Part shown: positions 45,220-52,174 of the stretch, one piece after another
Layout: each line of letters starts with the position of its first letter
Position numbering within the stretch: the first letter of the stretch is position 1
From: Candidatus Gastranaerophilales bacterium
GTDB lineage: Bacteria; Cyanobacteriota; Vampirovibrionia; Gastranaerophilales; Gastranaerophilaceae
NCBI GenBank assembly: GCA_944324945.1
Contig: CALUYE010000001.1
Coordinates: 186,001-250,000, forward strand
Direction of reading: 5' to 3'
Length of the DNA stretch: 64,000 nt
Made by a program: the position numbers and the translations under genes
The notes under the pieces: generated by a model
Database searches by the model: none
Told to the model about the DNA's origin: nothing
What the model saw: the letters and a program-made list of their open reading frames with translations, nothing else

Positions 45220-45248
45220 ATTATACTATTAAAATTGCATGTATGCAA
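45220..45248 (-). promoter_or_regulatory. Promoter of pilin 1, with -35 inside operator copy B
   Basis: TTGCAT (45243-45248), a 17-base spacer and TATAAT (45220-45225) read towards pilin 1. The -35 hexamer is one arm of the palindrome at 45235-45248, so binding there should exclude RNA polymerase. Confidence 0.75.
45235..45248. promoter_or_regulatory. Operator copy B (TTGCATGTATGCAA), pilin 1 / XRE-1
   Basis: A second 14-bp repeat, TTGCA-N4-TGCAA, matching copy A at all but two central positions. It covers the pilin 1 -35 box and the proposed ATG of the XRE-1 gene, so it could control both genes. Confidence 0.7.
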
Positions 45249-45461
45249 GAAAAAAATGAACAGCTGATTTTGCTTGGAAAGCATATTAAAAATTTAAGGC
45301 TTGAGCGCAATATGACCTTAGAAAATTTATGCTACAAAAACGGACTTGAACCTTCCACGATTTCAAGAATCGAAAAAGGGCAGGTCGAAGCTAAATATTT
45401 AACAATAGTAAAAATAGCAAAAGCTTTTAAATTATCTTTATCGGAACTTTTGGATTTTTAA
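45243..45461 (+). CDS. XRE-family transcription regulator (XRE-1)
   Basis: A small DNA-binding protein. The start is taken as the ATG at 45243 (72 residues, MQEKNEQLILLGKHIKNLRL); a frame-compatible ATG at 45198 would add 15 residues and lies in operator copy A. The helix-turn-helix reads LGKHIKNLRLERNMTLENLCYKNGLEPSTISRIEKGQ, followed by KYLTIVKIAKAFKLSLSELL. It has no sensor domain, so it is a compact Cro-like repressor. It is divergent from pilin 1, and the intergenic region carries two identical-type palindromes. No SD is visible before either start. The stop overlaps the convergent peptidase-like gene. Confidence 0.85.
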   Translation: MQEKNEQLILLGKHIKNLRLERNMTLENLCYKNGLEPSTISRIEKGQVEAKYLTIVKIAKAFKLSLSELLDF

Positions 45462-46132
45462 TAATCCTGCTTTAATCTTTTTCTTTTTAATTTCCAATCG
45501 GGACAATATTTTTCAACTTCAGACCAAAACAGGTTTGAATGGTTTTTAATTTTCGTATGACACAATTCATGGATTAAAACGTAATCTATTAAATCAAAAT
45601 CGTATTTCATTAAATTTATATTTAAACTTATATCATTTTTAAACGAGCAGCTTCCAAACCTTGTTTTCTGGTTTCTTAAAGTTACTTTATTATATTTAAA
45701 ACCGTATTTTTGAGCTAAAAATTGAAGCCTTTGGATAAGATAATTTTTGGCTTCTATTTTAAGCGCTTTAAAATAGGCATCTTTTAGGGATTTTTGAATT
45801 AAATCAGAGCTAAAATCAATATTTTTCGGATAATGAAAATAAACAATATTCTTTTTTATTTTTGTTTTTAGGATTTCATCCTCTATTAAAATTAAAGTTT
45901 CAAACTTTGTTTTAATATCGGGAGTTAATTTTTTGGAATTGATTTTAAAGCCTTTTAATTTGACAAAATTTTTCATCAGAAAGTCTCTTGCCGTTTTATA
46001 AGGGCAAAAATAAGGCATTGTAACAAGAATAGAGTTATTTTCCCTTAGAGTTATTTTTATATTCTTTGAAAAAGCGTATTTTTGATATTTAACGCTATAA
46101 TTTTCGATTGTTTCTTCTTTTGTTTTAGTCAT
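45458..46132 (-). CDS. YgjP-like zinc metallopeptidase-fold protein (DUF45)
   Basis: A 224-residue protein of the YgjP/WLM-type gluzincin group. The zinc motif is DYVLIHELCHTKIKNHSNLFW (HExxH plus a third His), preceded by the family signature TRFGSCSFKNDISLN. Known relatives are predicted metal-dependent hydrolases of unknown substrate. The start is placed at the ATG at 46132, overlapping the AAA/R3H stop by 8 bases; the longer frame to 46210 only adds overlap. It is probably co-transcribed with the AAA/R3H gene. Confidence 0.88.
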   Translation of the reverse strand: MTKTKEETIENYSVKYQKYAFSKNIKITLRENNSILVTMPYFCPYKTARDFLMKNFVKLKGFKINSKKLTPDIKTKFETLILIEDEILKTKIKKNIVYFHYPKNIDFSSDLIQKSLKDAYFKALKIEAKNYLIQRLQFLAQKYGFKYNKVTLRNQKTRFGSCSFKNDISLNINLMKYDFDLIDYVLIHELCHTKIKNHSNLFWSEVEKYCPDWKLKRKRLKQDY

Positions 46133-47717
46133 CTTTAAATATTTTAAGGTGTCTGTTTTTGCCTTCTCCGACACTGGTTGATTTATAGCCGTGCGCTTCA
46201 ACGAGTTCATGTTGTAATTTTCTTATTTGTTTTTCCTGCGGTTCAAGTTCAACAACTTCAGCACCCTCGGAAAGTTTTGCAATTGCCGCATTTGTTTCAT
46301 CAAGCGCAAGTTCGGTTGAGTCTTTATAATTTGTTAAGTGCTGAACTTCCTGATTTTCCTGCGTTAAATTAAGCGCTTCTTTTAAAACACGCTGTATTTG
46401 GCTCATGGAATTTGTTCTGACAAAAAACACGGGCAGGTGATATTCGTTTGCGGTTGATAAAATTTTTGTTCCGCCTTTTGCAAAATTTTTATGCGCAATT
46501 ACAAAATCAGCCTCCTCAACGCTTCTGACAATTGAAGCATCAATATCAAGACGCTCTATTATTTTATCCACTATCGAGCGCGAAACGGCATAAATGTATA
46601 TTTTTTTATGTTTTTTATTATTTTTAATGTATTCCTGTCTGTTAAAGCTGAAATTAAGTGCTGAGGGGATATCGCTTTTTGCTTTTTTATCCAGCTCTTC
46701 AACTTTTTTAATTATATCAACCTTTTTTTCTTCTTTGTAATTATTATCAACTTTTCTTATTTCAGGAGTAATAGGCCAGCCTCTTAGTATATAATCAACC
46801 GCTGCGGCACTGTCTTTATAAACGGCTAAAGTGTTTCTGTCTATAATTTCGATTACTATATCAAAAGTCGGTTGTTTTTGACGCTCTAAAACGGTTTTTT
46901 GGCATCCTCTGTGTTTTGCTTCATCGTCTCCCAAAGTTACGGTATCAATTCCGCCTATTAAATCCGATAATGTCGGATTTTTAATTAAATTATCAAGTGT
47001 ATTACCATGTGCCGTTGCAATAAGCATAACGCCGCGTTCTGCTATTGTTCTTGCAGCTTGTGCTTCAGCTTCGGTTCCAATTTCATCAACAACAATAACT
47101 TCAGGAGTATGGTTTTCAACCGCTTCAATCATGATATCTTTTTGAAATTCGGGCTGTGAAACCTGCATTCTCCTTGCTTTTCCGATTGCAGGATGCGCAA
47201 CATCACCGTCTCCTGCTATTTCGTTAGATGTATCAACTACAACAACTCTTTTTCCTAAATCATCCGCCATAAGACGGGTAATTTCTCTTAATTTTGTAGT
47301 TTTTCCGACCCCCGGGCGTCCTAAAAATAAAATTGATTTATTTTGAACGACAAAATCTTTAATACATTCGATTGTTCCCGTTACAACACGCCCTATCCTA
47401 CATGTTAAACCTACGATTTTACCTTGTCTGTTTCTTATGGCGCTTATTCTGTGCAGGGTTCCCGCTATTCCGGAACGGTTATCATGGGTAAATTCGGGCA
47501 ATTGTCTTGTTATATAATCCAAGTCTTCTCTTGTAATATTCTCATTTCCCAAAGAAATAATCTTTCCATTTCCAAGCCTGATTTCAGGAATTCTTCCGAT
47601 ATCGAGCACAATTTCAATCGCATCATCCAAAATTCCTTCCTGAATATTTCTTTTAATTTTTAGAGGTAATATCTCTATTAATTTTTCAATGTCGTTTCGA
47701 AATTGTACTTCACTCAT
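46125..47717 (-). CDS. AAA ATPase with R3H domain (Ycf45/SpoIIIAA-like)
   Basis: A 530-residue protein typical of Cyanobacteria and relatives. Residues about 100-300 form a SpoIIIAA-type P-loop ATPase: Walker A LFLGRPGVGKTTKLREI, DTSNEIAGDGD, Walker B EVIVVDEIGTEAEAQAARTI, and TAHGNTL. A long linker leads to a C-terminal R3H domain (EAHGYKSTSVGEGKNRHLKIF), which binds single-stranded nucleic acid. The start is placed at the ATG at 47717 (SEVQFRNDIEKLIEIL); AAGGTG is about 10 bases upstream. The cellular role is not established in the family. Confidence 0.9.
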   Translation of the reverse strand: MSEVQFRNDIEKLIEILPLKIKRNIQEGILDDAIEIVLDIGRIPEIRLGNGKIISLGNENITREDLDYITRQLPEFTHDNRSGIAGTLHRISAIRNRQGKIVGLTCRIGRVVTGTIECIKDFVVQNKSILFLGRPGVGKTTKLREITRLMADDLGKRVVVVDTSNEIAGDGDVAHPAIGKARRMQVSQPEFQKDIMIEAVENHTPEVIVVDEIGTEAEAQAARTIAERGVMLIATAHGNTLDNLIKNPTLSDLIGGIDTVTLGDDEAKHRGCQKTVLERQKQPTFDIVIEIIDRNTLAVYKDSAAAVDYILRGWPITPEIRKVDNNYKEEKKVDIIKKVEELDKKAKSDIPSALNFSFNRQEYIKNNKKHKKIYIYAVSRSIVDKIIERLDIDASIVRSVEEADFVIAHKNFAKGGTKILSTANEYHLPVFFVRTNSMSQIQRVLKEALNLTQENQEVQHLTNYKDSTELALDETNAAIAKLSEGAEVVELEPQEKQIRKLQHELVEAHGYKSTSVGEGKNRHLKIFKDD

Positions 47718-47838
47718 TTTTCTTTGGCACCTTTTTACCTTATCTAATATTATAATGCCCAATTATTTTTTTCAATCAACATTTTGGTTTTACGGCATGA
47801 AACAGTTTGAAATAATGTATTTTAGACACTATAGAAAA

Positions 47839-48153
47839 CTACTTTACTTCGTTTAGCAATCTGTATATAAAAATAATCTTATCATCGCTTAATTTATCAA
47901 TATTATCAACAATCTCACATTTCATATCATCTATTGATTTTAAATGATTAAAATCAAACAGGGTTTTTAGTTCGATATTTAATTTGTTTGCAATTTTTTC
48001 AATTGTCGGAAGGGAAGGAAAATGTCTTCCGCTTTCAATGCCGCTTAGTGAAGTTGTTTCAAGACCCACAAGCTCAGCTAAATTCTCCTGAGTCAGACCT
48101 TTATTTTTCCTTAATTCTTTTATTCTTTTTCCTAAAAGTTTTTTAGTGTCCAT
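47839..48153 (-). CDS. XRE-family transcription regulator (XRE-2)
   Basis: A 104-residue regulator. The start is set at the ATG at 48153 (DTKKLLGKRIKELRKNKGLT), with AGGCGA 4 bases upstream; a further ATG at 48177 is less likely. The helix-turn-helix is KRIKELRKNKGLTQENLAELVGLETTSLSGIESGRHFPSLPTIEKIANKL. A short helical tail (MKCEIVDNIDKLSDDKIIFIYRLLNEVK) may serve dimerisation. It is divergent from pilin 2, just as XRE-1 is divergent from pilin 1, but its flanking palindromes have another sequence. Confidence 0.88.
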   Translation of the reverse strand: MDTKKLLGKRIKELRKNKGLTQENLAELVGLETTSLSGIESGRHFPSLPTIEKIANKLNIELKTLFDFNHLKSIDDMKCEIVDNIDKLSDDKIIFIYRLLNEVK

Positions 48154-48213
48154 AAAATCGCCTGTTTTTATAATCATAAGTTATTAATGTTAAAAAAATA
48201 AGCGTAATTTATG

Positions 48214-48235
48214 CATAGTTTTAGCTAAAACTATG
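48214..48235. promoter_or_regulatory. 22-bp perfect palindrome, XRE-2 / pilin 2 operator copy A
   Basis: A 22-bp perfect inverted repeat centred on TTTTAGCTAAAA with outer arms CATAG / CTATG. It lies between the divergent XRE-2 and pilin 2 genes, just upstream of the pilin 2 promoter. Its core TAGTTTTA recurs at 48268. Confidence 0.8.
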
Positions 48236-48258
48236 TAAAATATATTAATAAATTGTTG

Positions 48259-48264
48259 TATAAT
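48259..48264 (+). promoter_or_regulatory. -10 box of pilin 2
   Basis: A consensus TATAAT reads towards pilin 2. No good -35 is present at 16-18 bases (TAAAAT at 48236-48241), which would fit a promoter depending on, or tuned by, the factor bound at the flanking palindromes (inference). Confidence 0.5.
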
Positions 48265-48267
48265 ACT

Positions 48268-48285
48268 TAGTTTTAATATAAACTA
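48268..48285. promoter_or_regulatory. Palindrome TAGTTTTAATATAAACTA, operator copy B
   Basis: An 18-bp near-palindrome sharing the TAGTTTTA arm with the 22-bp site at 48214. The centres are 52 bases apart, about five helical turns. It covers the predicted transcription start of pilin 2. Confidence 0.65.
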
Positions 48286-48316
48286 TTTATTAATTACGTA
48301 GTTAGGAAAATTATTT

Positions 48317-49095
48317 ATGAAAAAAGGTTTTACTTTAGCTGAAATTTTAATCGTTCTTGTAATAATAGGCGTTTTGACTATGATACTTTTACCTATGGCG
48401 TTTCAATCTTCGCCTGATGAAGAAGTTATGAAATTTAAAAAAGGATATAACACTTTTTTAACCGTAATAAAAGAACTTGTTTCAAGTGATGAATACTATC
48501 AGAACGGAGACCTTGGAACTAAAAGCAATGGAGATATAGTAGACAGCTCTACTTATTTTTGCGAAACGTTTGCCGATGTTGTAAGTACAAAGAATGTCAA
48601 TTGTTCCGAAGACAAAAGTGCAAGTTCAAATGATGATCAGTTCGTGCAGTATGGAATAACGCAAACAACAGGTGAAGATATGGGAAGCATTGAAGATGCT
48701 AAAAAAATACTTGATGAATCATGTAAAAAAAGAGCGCAGACGATAGGAGCGGAAATAACAACAACCGACGATATAATATATTATCAAACCGCCCCTAATA
48801 TCCATTTTGGAGTTAATTGGAAAACAAGTCTTGAACAAAGCTCCCAGGGCGGGGATGACGGGGCGGATGAAATTCTTGAAATAGGCTCAAAAGAAAGTCT
48901 TGAAGAAGGCAGGCACTTCGCGCAGCATAAAAACGAATACGGTTTTTATAGGGTATATAAAACCTTTTGTATGGATATGACGGTATTAATAAAGGAGAAG
49001 ACCCTTTCGGGCTTGGCTTGAGGTTGGACGGTAAAATTTTAACGGGTAAAAGAGCCGATGAGTGGCTTAATAAAGAAATTCAAAAAGATAAATAA
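48317..49095 (+). pseudogene. Type IV pilin-like gene (pilin 2) with a -1 frameshift near the 3' end
   Basis: Paralogue of pilin 1 with the same prepilin leader and N-terminal helix (MKKG-FTLAEILIVLVIIGVL). The uninterrupted frame stops at 49021 after 234 residues, ending in an atypical tail (TVLIKEKTLSGLA). Shifting frame after about 48978 restores the pilin 1-like end: GINKGEDPFGLGLRLDGKI, then RADEWLNKEIQKDK and a stop at 49093-49095. One base is missing where pilin 1 has ATGGATATAGAC. So either the gene is broken or phase-variable, or the base is an assembly error. The internal part (residues about 60-200) differs strongly from pilin 1. AGGA is about 10 bases before the ATG. Confidence 0.8.
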
Positions 49096-49104
49096 TATAA
49101 ATTC

Positions 49105-49132
49105 TTGAATAGATTTTTTTTAAAGCTATAAT
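49105..49132 (+). promoter_or_regulatory. Promoter of the 49139 gene, leaderless geometry
   Basis: TTGAAT (49105-49110), a 16-base spacer and TATAAT (49127-49132), then exactly 6 bases to the ATG at 49139. No ribosome binding site can fit in between. Confidence 0.75.
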
Positions 49133-49138
49133 AGCCTT

Positions 49139-49870
49139 ATGAAAGATATTATTGCCTTTTGGGGGTATCCGAGAAAAGAATTAATTAAAGAAGCAAAAGA
49201 AAAGTATCCTTTTGCTCAATTTGTTGATTTAGATATTGATTATAACTATCCAAAGTTAAATTTAACCCCTGATGCTTATTGCGTTATTATTAAAAATATT
49301 TTAAACAACGCTTATTATCTTAAAAACAGGATAATTGAAATCCTTGCTCCGATAGGGAAAGATAAGTGCGACAGCGCGTTTTTTGTTTGTGAAATTTTAA
49401 AAAATGAAGGATTTAAAGTTATACAATCAGTTTTTGAAGACAAATGCCCGGATATTAAAAAACTTTTTTTGCCGATTTCCAAAAGCGGCCTGCCCTTAAA
49501 AGAAAAAGTCGAGATAATAACAAAAAATATATACGAACAAAAAGATTACTCTTATTTAAAAGAAGTAAAACCTGCTTTCGGCTTTTGGGGTGTACCTCCC
49601 AATGATCTTGATATTTTAAATTTATTTCCCGACAACACCCACGTTTTTGGCTGGATAAGAGCAGTTGAAGCAGGATATCCCGGGGACTGGGAAATAGAAA
49701 GCTACGCGGATAAAAATATACCCGTGGTATTTTTCACACAATCATTTTGCTCAAAAAACTATCTTGCAAAATATCTTGCAGATAAATACCAAGGGCTTTA
49801 TATCGATATTGATTCTACTCCGACAAACAGTGCGAAAGCTAAAATTGAAGCATTTTTAAAGTTAAGGTAA
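49139..49870 (+). CDS. Protein of unknown function, partner of the BadF-type ATPase
   Basis: I do not recognise this 243-residue protein. It has two halves that begin alike (IIAFWGYPRKELI at residue 4; AFGFWGVPPNDLDIL near residue 145), suggesting an internal duplication. Three or four Cys are scattered (including DKCDSAFFVC, DKCPDI and SFCSKNY), which could hold metal. It is soluble, with no signal peptide. The ATPase gene follows after 3 bases, so the two are co-expressed. In known systems BadF-type activators serve 2-hydroxyacyl-CoA dehydratase components; this protein is shorter than those and not clearly related, so the role is open. Confidence 0.7.
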   Translation: MKDIIAFWGYPRKELIKEAKEKYPFAQFVDLDIDYNYPKLNLTPDAYCVIIKNILNNAYYLKNRIIEILAPIGKDKCDSAFFVCEILKNEGFKVIQSVFEDKCPDIKKLFLPISKSGLPLKEKVEIITKNIYEQKDYSYLKEVKPAFGFWGVPPNDLDILNLFPDNTHVFGWIRAVEAGYPGDWEIESYADKNIPVVFFTQSFCSKNYLAKYLADKYQGLYIDIDSTPTNSAKAKIEAFLKLR

Positions 49871-49873
49871 GCA

Positions 49874-50527
49874 ATGGAAAAAGTTTATATTGACGCGGGT
49901 ACAACCTGGACAAAAGTTTTAAAAATTGAAGATAATAAAAAACAATACGATATTATTAAAACCTCGGATTTTAAAAAATCTTTTTTGAAATTTGAAAAAT
50001 GCACGGGGCACAGCCTTCAAAAAACCAAAGGAATATATGAAAATGAAGTCGTAGCGCTGTCATACGGTGCTAAAAAATATCTTGACGATGATTTTGTTGT
50101 TCTTGATTTAGGTTCAAGAGATATTAAATACGTTAAATTTGAAAACAAAAAATTTAAAGACATGGACTGGAATTGTTCCTGCGCTTCTGCAACAGGGGCA
50201 ACTATTGAAATGCTTTTAAAATTTTATAATGTTAAAAATGAAGATTTAAAATATACCCCCGAAAGATATTCCATAACCTGCGGAATTTTCGGTTTAGAGA
50301 GGATTATGGACGATGTTGCGCAAGGGGTTGAGCCAAAAATCGCAATTTCAAAATTTATCCACGGAATTGCCTATAATGCGTTTAATTTTGTTAAGAAGGC
50401 TCCTAAAATCTGTGTTAGCGGAGGTTTTTGCGAAAATAAATGTTTTATTGAAAGTTTAGAAAAATATTCCATGGTTGTGCCTTTGGGAAGGTTTGTTTTA
50501 GTTGACGGTTTGAGCGAAATCAGCTAG
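49874..50527 (+). CDS. BadF/HgdC-type ASKHA ATPase (activator-like)
   Basis: A 217-residue ATPase of the 2-hydroxyglutaryl-CoA dehydratase activator group. Phosphate 1 motif is VYIDAGTTWTKVLKI, phosphate 2 is VVLDLGSRDIKYVKF, and the adenosine-like end is KICVSGGFCENKCFIESL. The Cys region NCSCASATGATIEMLLKF parallels the family's CxAGTGRFLE loop where a [4Fe-4S] cluster bridges a dimer; here two Cys are spaced CxC and AGTG is ASATG. Family members use ATP to inject electrons into a partner enzyme. The usual dehydratase genes are absent, so it is an orphan with the 49139 product. Confidence 0.78.
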   Translation: MEKVYIDAGTTWTKVLKIEDNKKQYDIIKTSDFKKSFLKFEKCTGHSLQKTKGIYENEVVALSYGAKKYLDDDFVVLDLGSRDIKYVKFENKKFKDMDWNCSCASATGATIEMLLKFYNVKNEDLKYTPERYSITCGIFGLERIMDDVAQGVEPKIAISKFIHGIAYNAFNFVKKAPKICVSGGFCENKCFIESLEKYSMVVPLGRFVLVDGLSEIS

Positions 50528-50528
50528 A

Positions 50529-51368
50529 TTATTTTAATTTTGCGCAAATAACGCGCTCAATTCCCGCTAAATCTTTAATTATTTCAATATCTTGAAAACC
50601 TTCTTCAAACATGGAAATAATTGATTTATACTGATTTATCCCGACTTCAAAAGCTAAATAGCCGCCTTTTTTAAGATAGGCGGGCGCTTGATTGATGATT
50701 TTTTGATAAAATTCAACCCCTTCTTCATCATCGGTAAATAAAGCATCATAAGGTTCAAATTCCAATTCTTTTTGAAGATTGTTTTTTTGAGATTTCGGAA
50801 TGTAGGGGGGGTTAGAAATAATTAAATTAAATTTTTCAAAATCTCGGATTTTGGAAAATAAATCCGATTTTCTGATTATTATTTTTCTTATTAAATCTAA
50901 TTTAGATATATTCTCAATTGCAACTTCAAGCGCTTCTATACTTTTATCAACAGCTAAAATTTCAATATTTTTATTAATTAATTTTTTGGCTAAAGCACAG
51001 CTTATGCAGCCTGAACCGGTGCCGATATCCAAAATATCAATTTTTTCGTTTTTGTCTTTTATGAGATTATAAGCGCAATTAACAAGTATTTCCGTTTCGT
51101 CTCTCGGGATTAAAACATTTTCATTTACAATATATCTGTCTCCCATAAAATCCTGACATCCTAAAATATACTGAACGGGCTTTTTTGTTTCGGCTCTAAG
51201 AGACGCTTTTTTTAAAATCTCTTCTTCGTTATTTACTTTTGAAGTTATTATAATTTCTTCTATGGTTTGTTTTGACGTTTCAAGGATGATTAATTTTGCT
51301 TCCTTTTTATATTCCTCAATTTTTGCTTCTTGTAATATTTTTTCAACTTTTTTAAATATTTCATTCAT
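50529..51368 (-). CDS. prmC: Peptide chain release factor N5-glutamine methyltransferase
   Basis: Methylates the GGQ glutamine of release factors. The SAM-binding domain has ILDIGTGSGCISCALAKKL, the substrate motif LIISNPPYIP, and YLAFEVGINQYKSI. The N-terminal helical domain (residues 1-85) ends in VQYILGCQDFMGDRYIVNENVLIPRDETEILV, a family hallmark. The start is set at the ATG at 51368 (279 residues); the frame extends to a TTG at 51377. prfA is not adjacent here. It overlaps the upstream hypothetical gene by 8 bases. Confidence 0.95.
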   Translation of the reverse strand: MNEIFKKVEKILQEAKIEEYKKEAKLIILETSKQTIEEIIITSKVNNEEEILKKASLRAETKKPVQYILGCQDFMGDRYIVNENVLIPRDETEILVNCAYNLIKDKNEKIDILDIGTGSGCISCALAKKLINKNIEILAVDKSIEALEVAIENISKLDLIRKIIIRKSDLFSKIRDFEKFNLIISNPPYIPKSQKNNLQKELEFEPYDALFTDDEEGVEFYQKIINQAPAYLKKGGYLAFEVGINQYKSIISMFEEGFQDIEIIKDLAGIERVICAKLK

Positions 51369-51846
51369 TTTTTTCAATTATTTCCATAATCCAATTTCTT
51401 AAATCAAGCCTCGAAGCGTTTGTAGTGTCTTTTTTTTCTGTATTGTGCCAGGTTGTTATCTTATCATAATATAAAAGCTGTTTTTTTGTGGGCTTTAATT
51501 TAGACATTTTATAATCCTGCGCTTTTTTGCGCGCAATTTTTGCAAGCTCTTTTTGTTTTTGCAAATACGGTTCGGCTTTTTTTAACTGTTCATCTTGATA
51601 AGAGAGAAAATCAAGATATCTTTTTAAATCTTTTAAGAAATTTTCATCATCAAAATAATCCCCCAAAAATTCAAAATGCGGATTTTCGATATCCAGATAA
51701 TATTTTTCATCTTCAAGGAATTTATCTTTTATTTCAGCATTTGATAAATTTGAAAATTTTTTATGATAAGCCTTCAAAGTACCCAAAAGCTGAGACTTCT
51801 GGCGAGGTGTTAAATATTGGAAAAGAATGTTTTTAATATTTTCCAT
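51361..51846 (-). CDS. Hypothetical protein upstream of prmC
   Basis: A 161-residue, strongly charged helical protein (Lys, Glu, Asp, Tyr-rich) with no signal peptide or membrane segment. A probable coiled coil runs through KKAEPYLQKQKELAKIARKKAQDY (shown here in spirit near residues 88-112). The end, SRLDLRNWIMEIIE, looks like a capped helix. I recognise no family. It lies directly between a 55-residue gene and prmC with no spare bases, so the three form one translational unit. Confidence 0.65.
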   Translation of the reverse strand: MENIKNILFQYLTPRQKSQLLGTLKAYHKKFSNLSNAEIKDKFLEDEKYYLDIENPHFEFLGDYFDDENFLKDLKRYLDFLSYQDEQLKKAEPYLQKQKELAKIARKKAQDYKMSKLKPTKKQLLYYDKITTWHNTEKKDTTNASRLDLRNWIMEIIEKNE

Positions 51847-52014
51847 CTAAAATAAATCTTTTAAATCAATTTCTTTTTTCGTTTTTTGAAAAGCAAGAAA
51901 CTTGGCTTTAATCGGATTTTGCGCATTTGTGTTTTCAAGAAAACGTTTATAGTTTTCTTTGGCTTTTTTTTGCAATTCTTTCTCTTTTAAAAATGTCAGT
52001 TTCTCTTTTTCCAT
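51847..52014 (-). CDS. Small hypothetical protein (55 aa)
   Basis: The start is placed at the ATG at 52014 (MEKEKLTFLKEKELQKKAKE). A longer start at 52032 adds six residues. The product is very Lys/Glu-rich and helical, without membrane or signal features. Its stop codon is adjacent to the ATG of the next hypothetical gene and the pair precede prmC. Function unknown. Confidence 0.55.
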   Translation of the reverse strand: MEKEKLTFLKEKELQKKAKENYKRFLENTNAQNPIKAKFLAFQKTKKEIDLKDLF

Positions 52015-52123
52015 AATTAAATTATAATACATTCTCCCTTATTTTATTAAAGTATTTTTTTTGAAAAAAATTGTCAAATATTAATTAAACTTTACATAAA
52101 ACCCCCACAAAACCGAGTTTCTA

Positions 52124-52153
52124 TTGCTTTTTAAAAATTATTTTTGTTATAAT
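52124..52153 (+). promoter_or_regulatory. Promoter of the PIG-L-like gene
   Basis: TTGCTT (52124-52129), an 18-base spacer and TATAAT (52148-52153) read rightwards. Predicted transcription start is near 52160, which rules out the upstream frame start at 52124 and supports the ATG at 52175. Confidence 0.65.
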
Positions 52154-52174
52154 TTTATAAAGAGATGGATTTTT

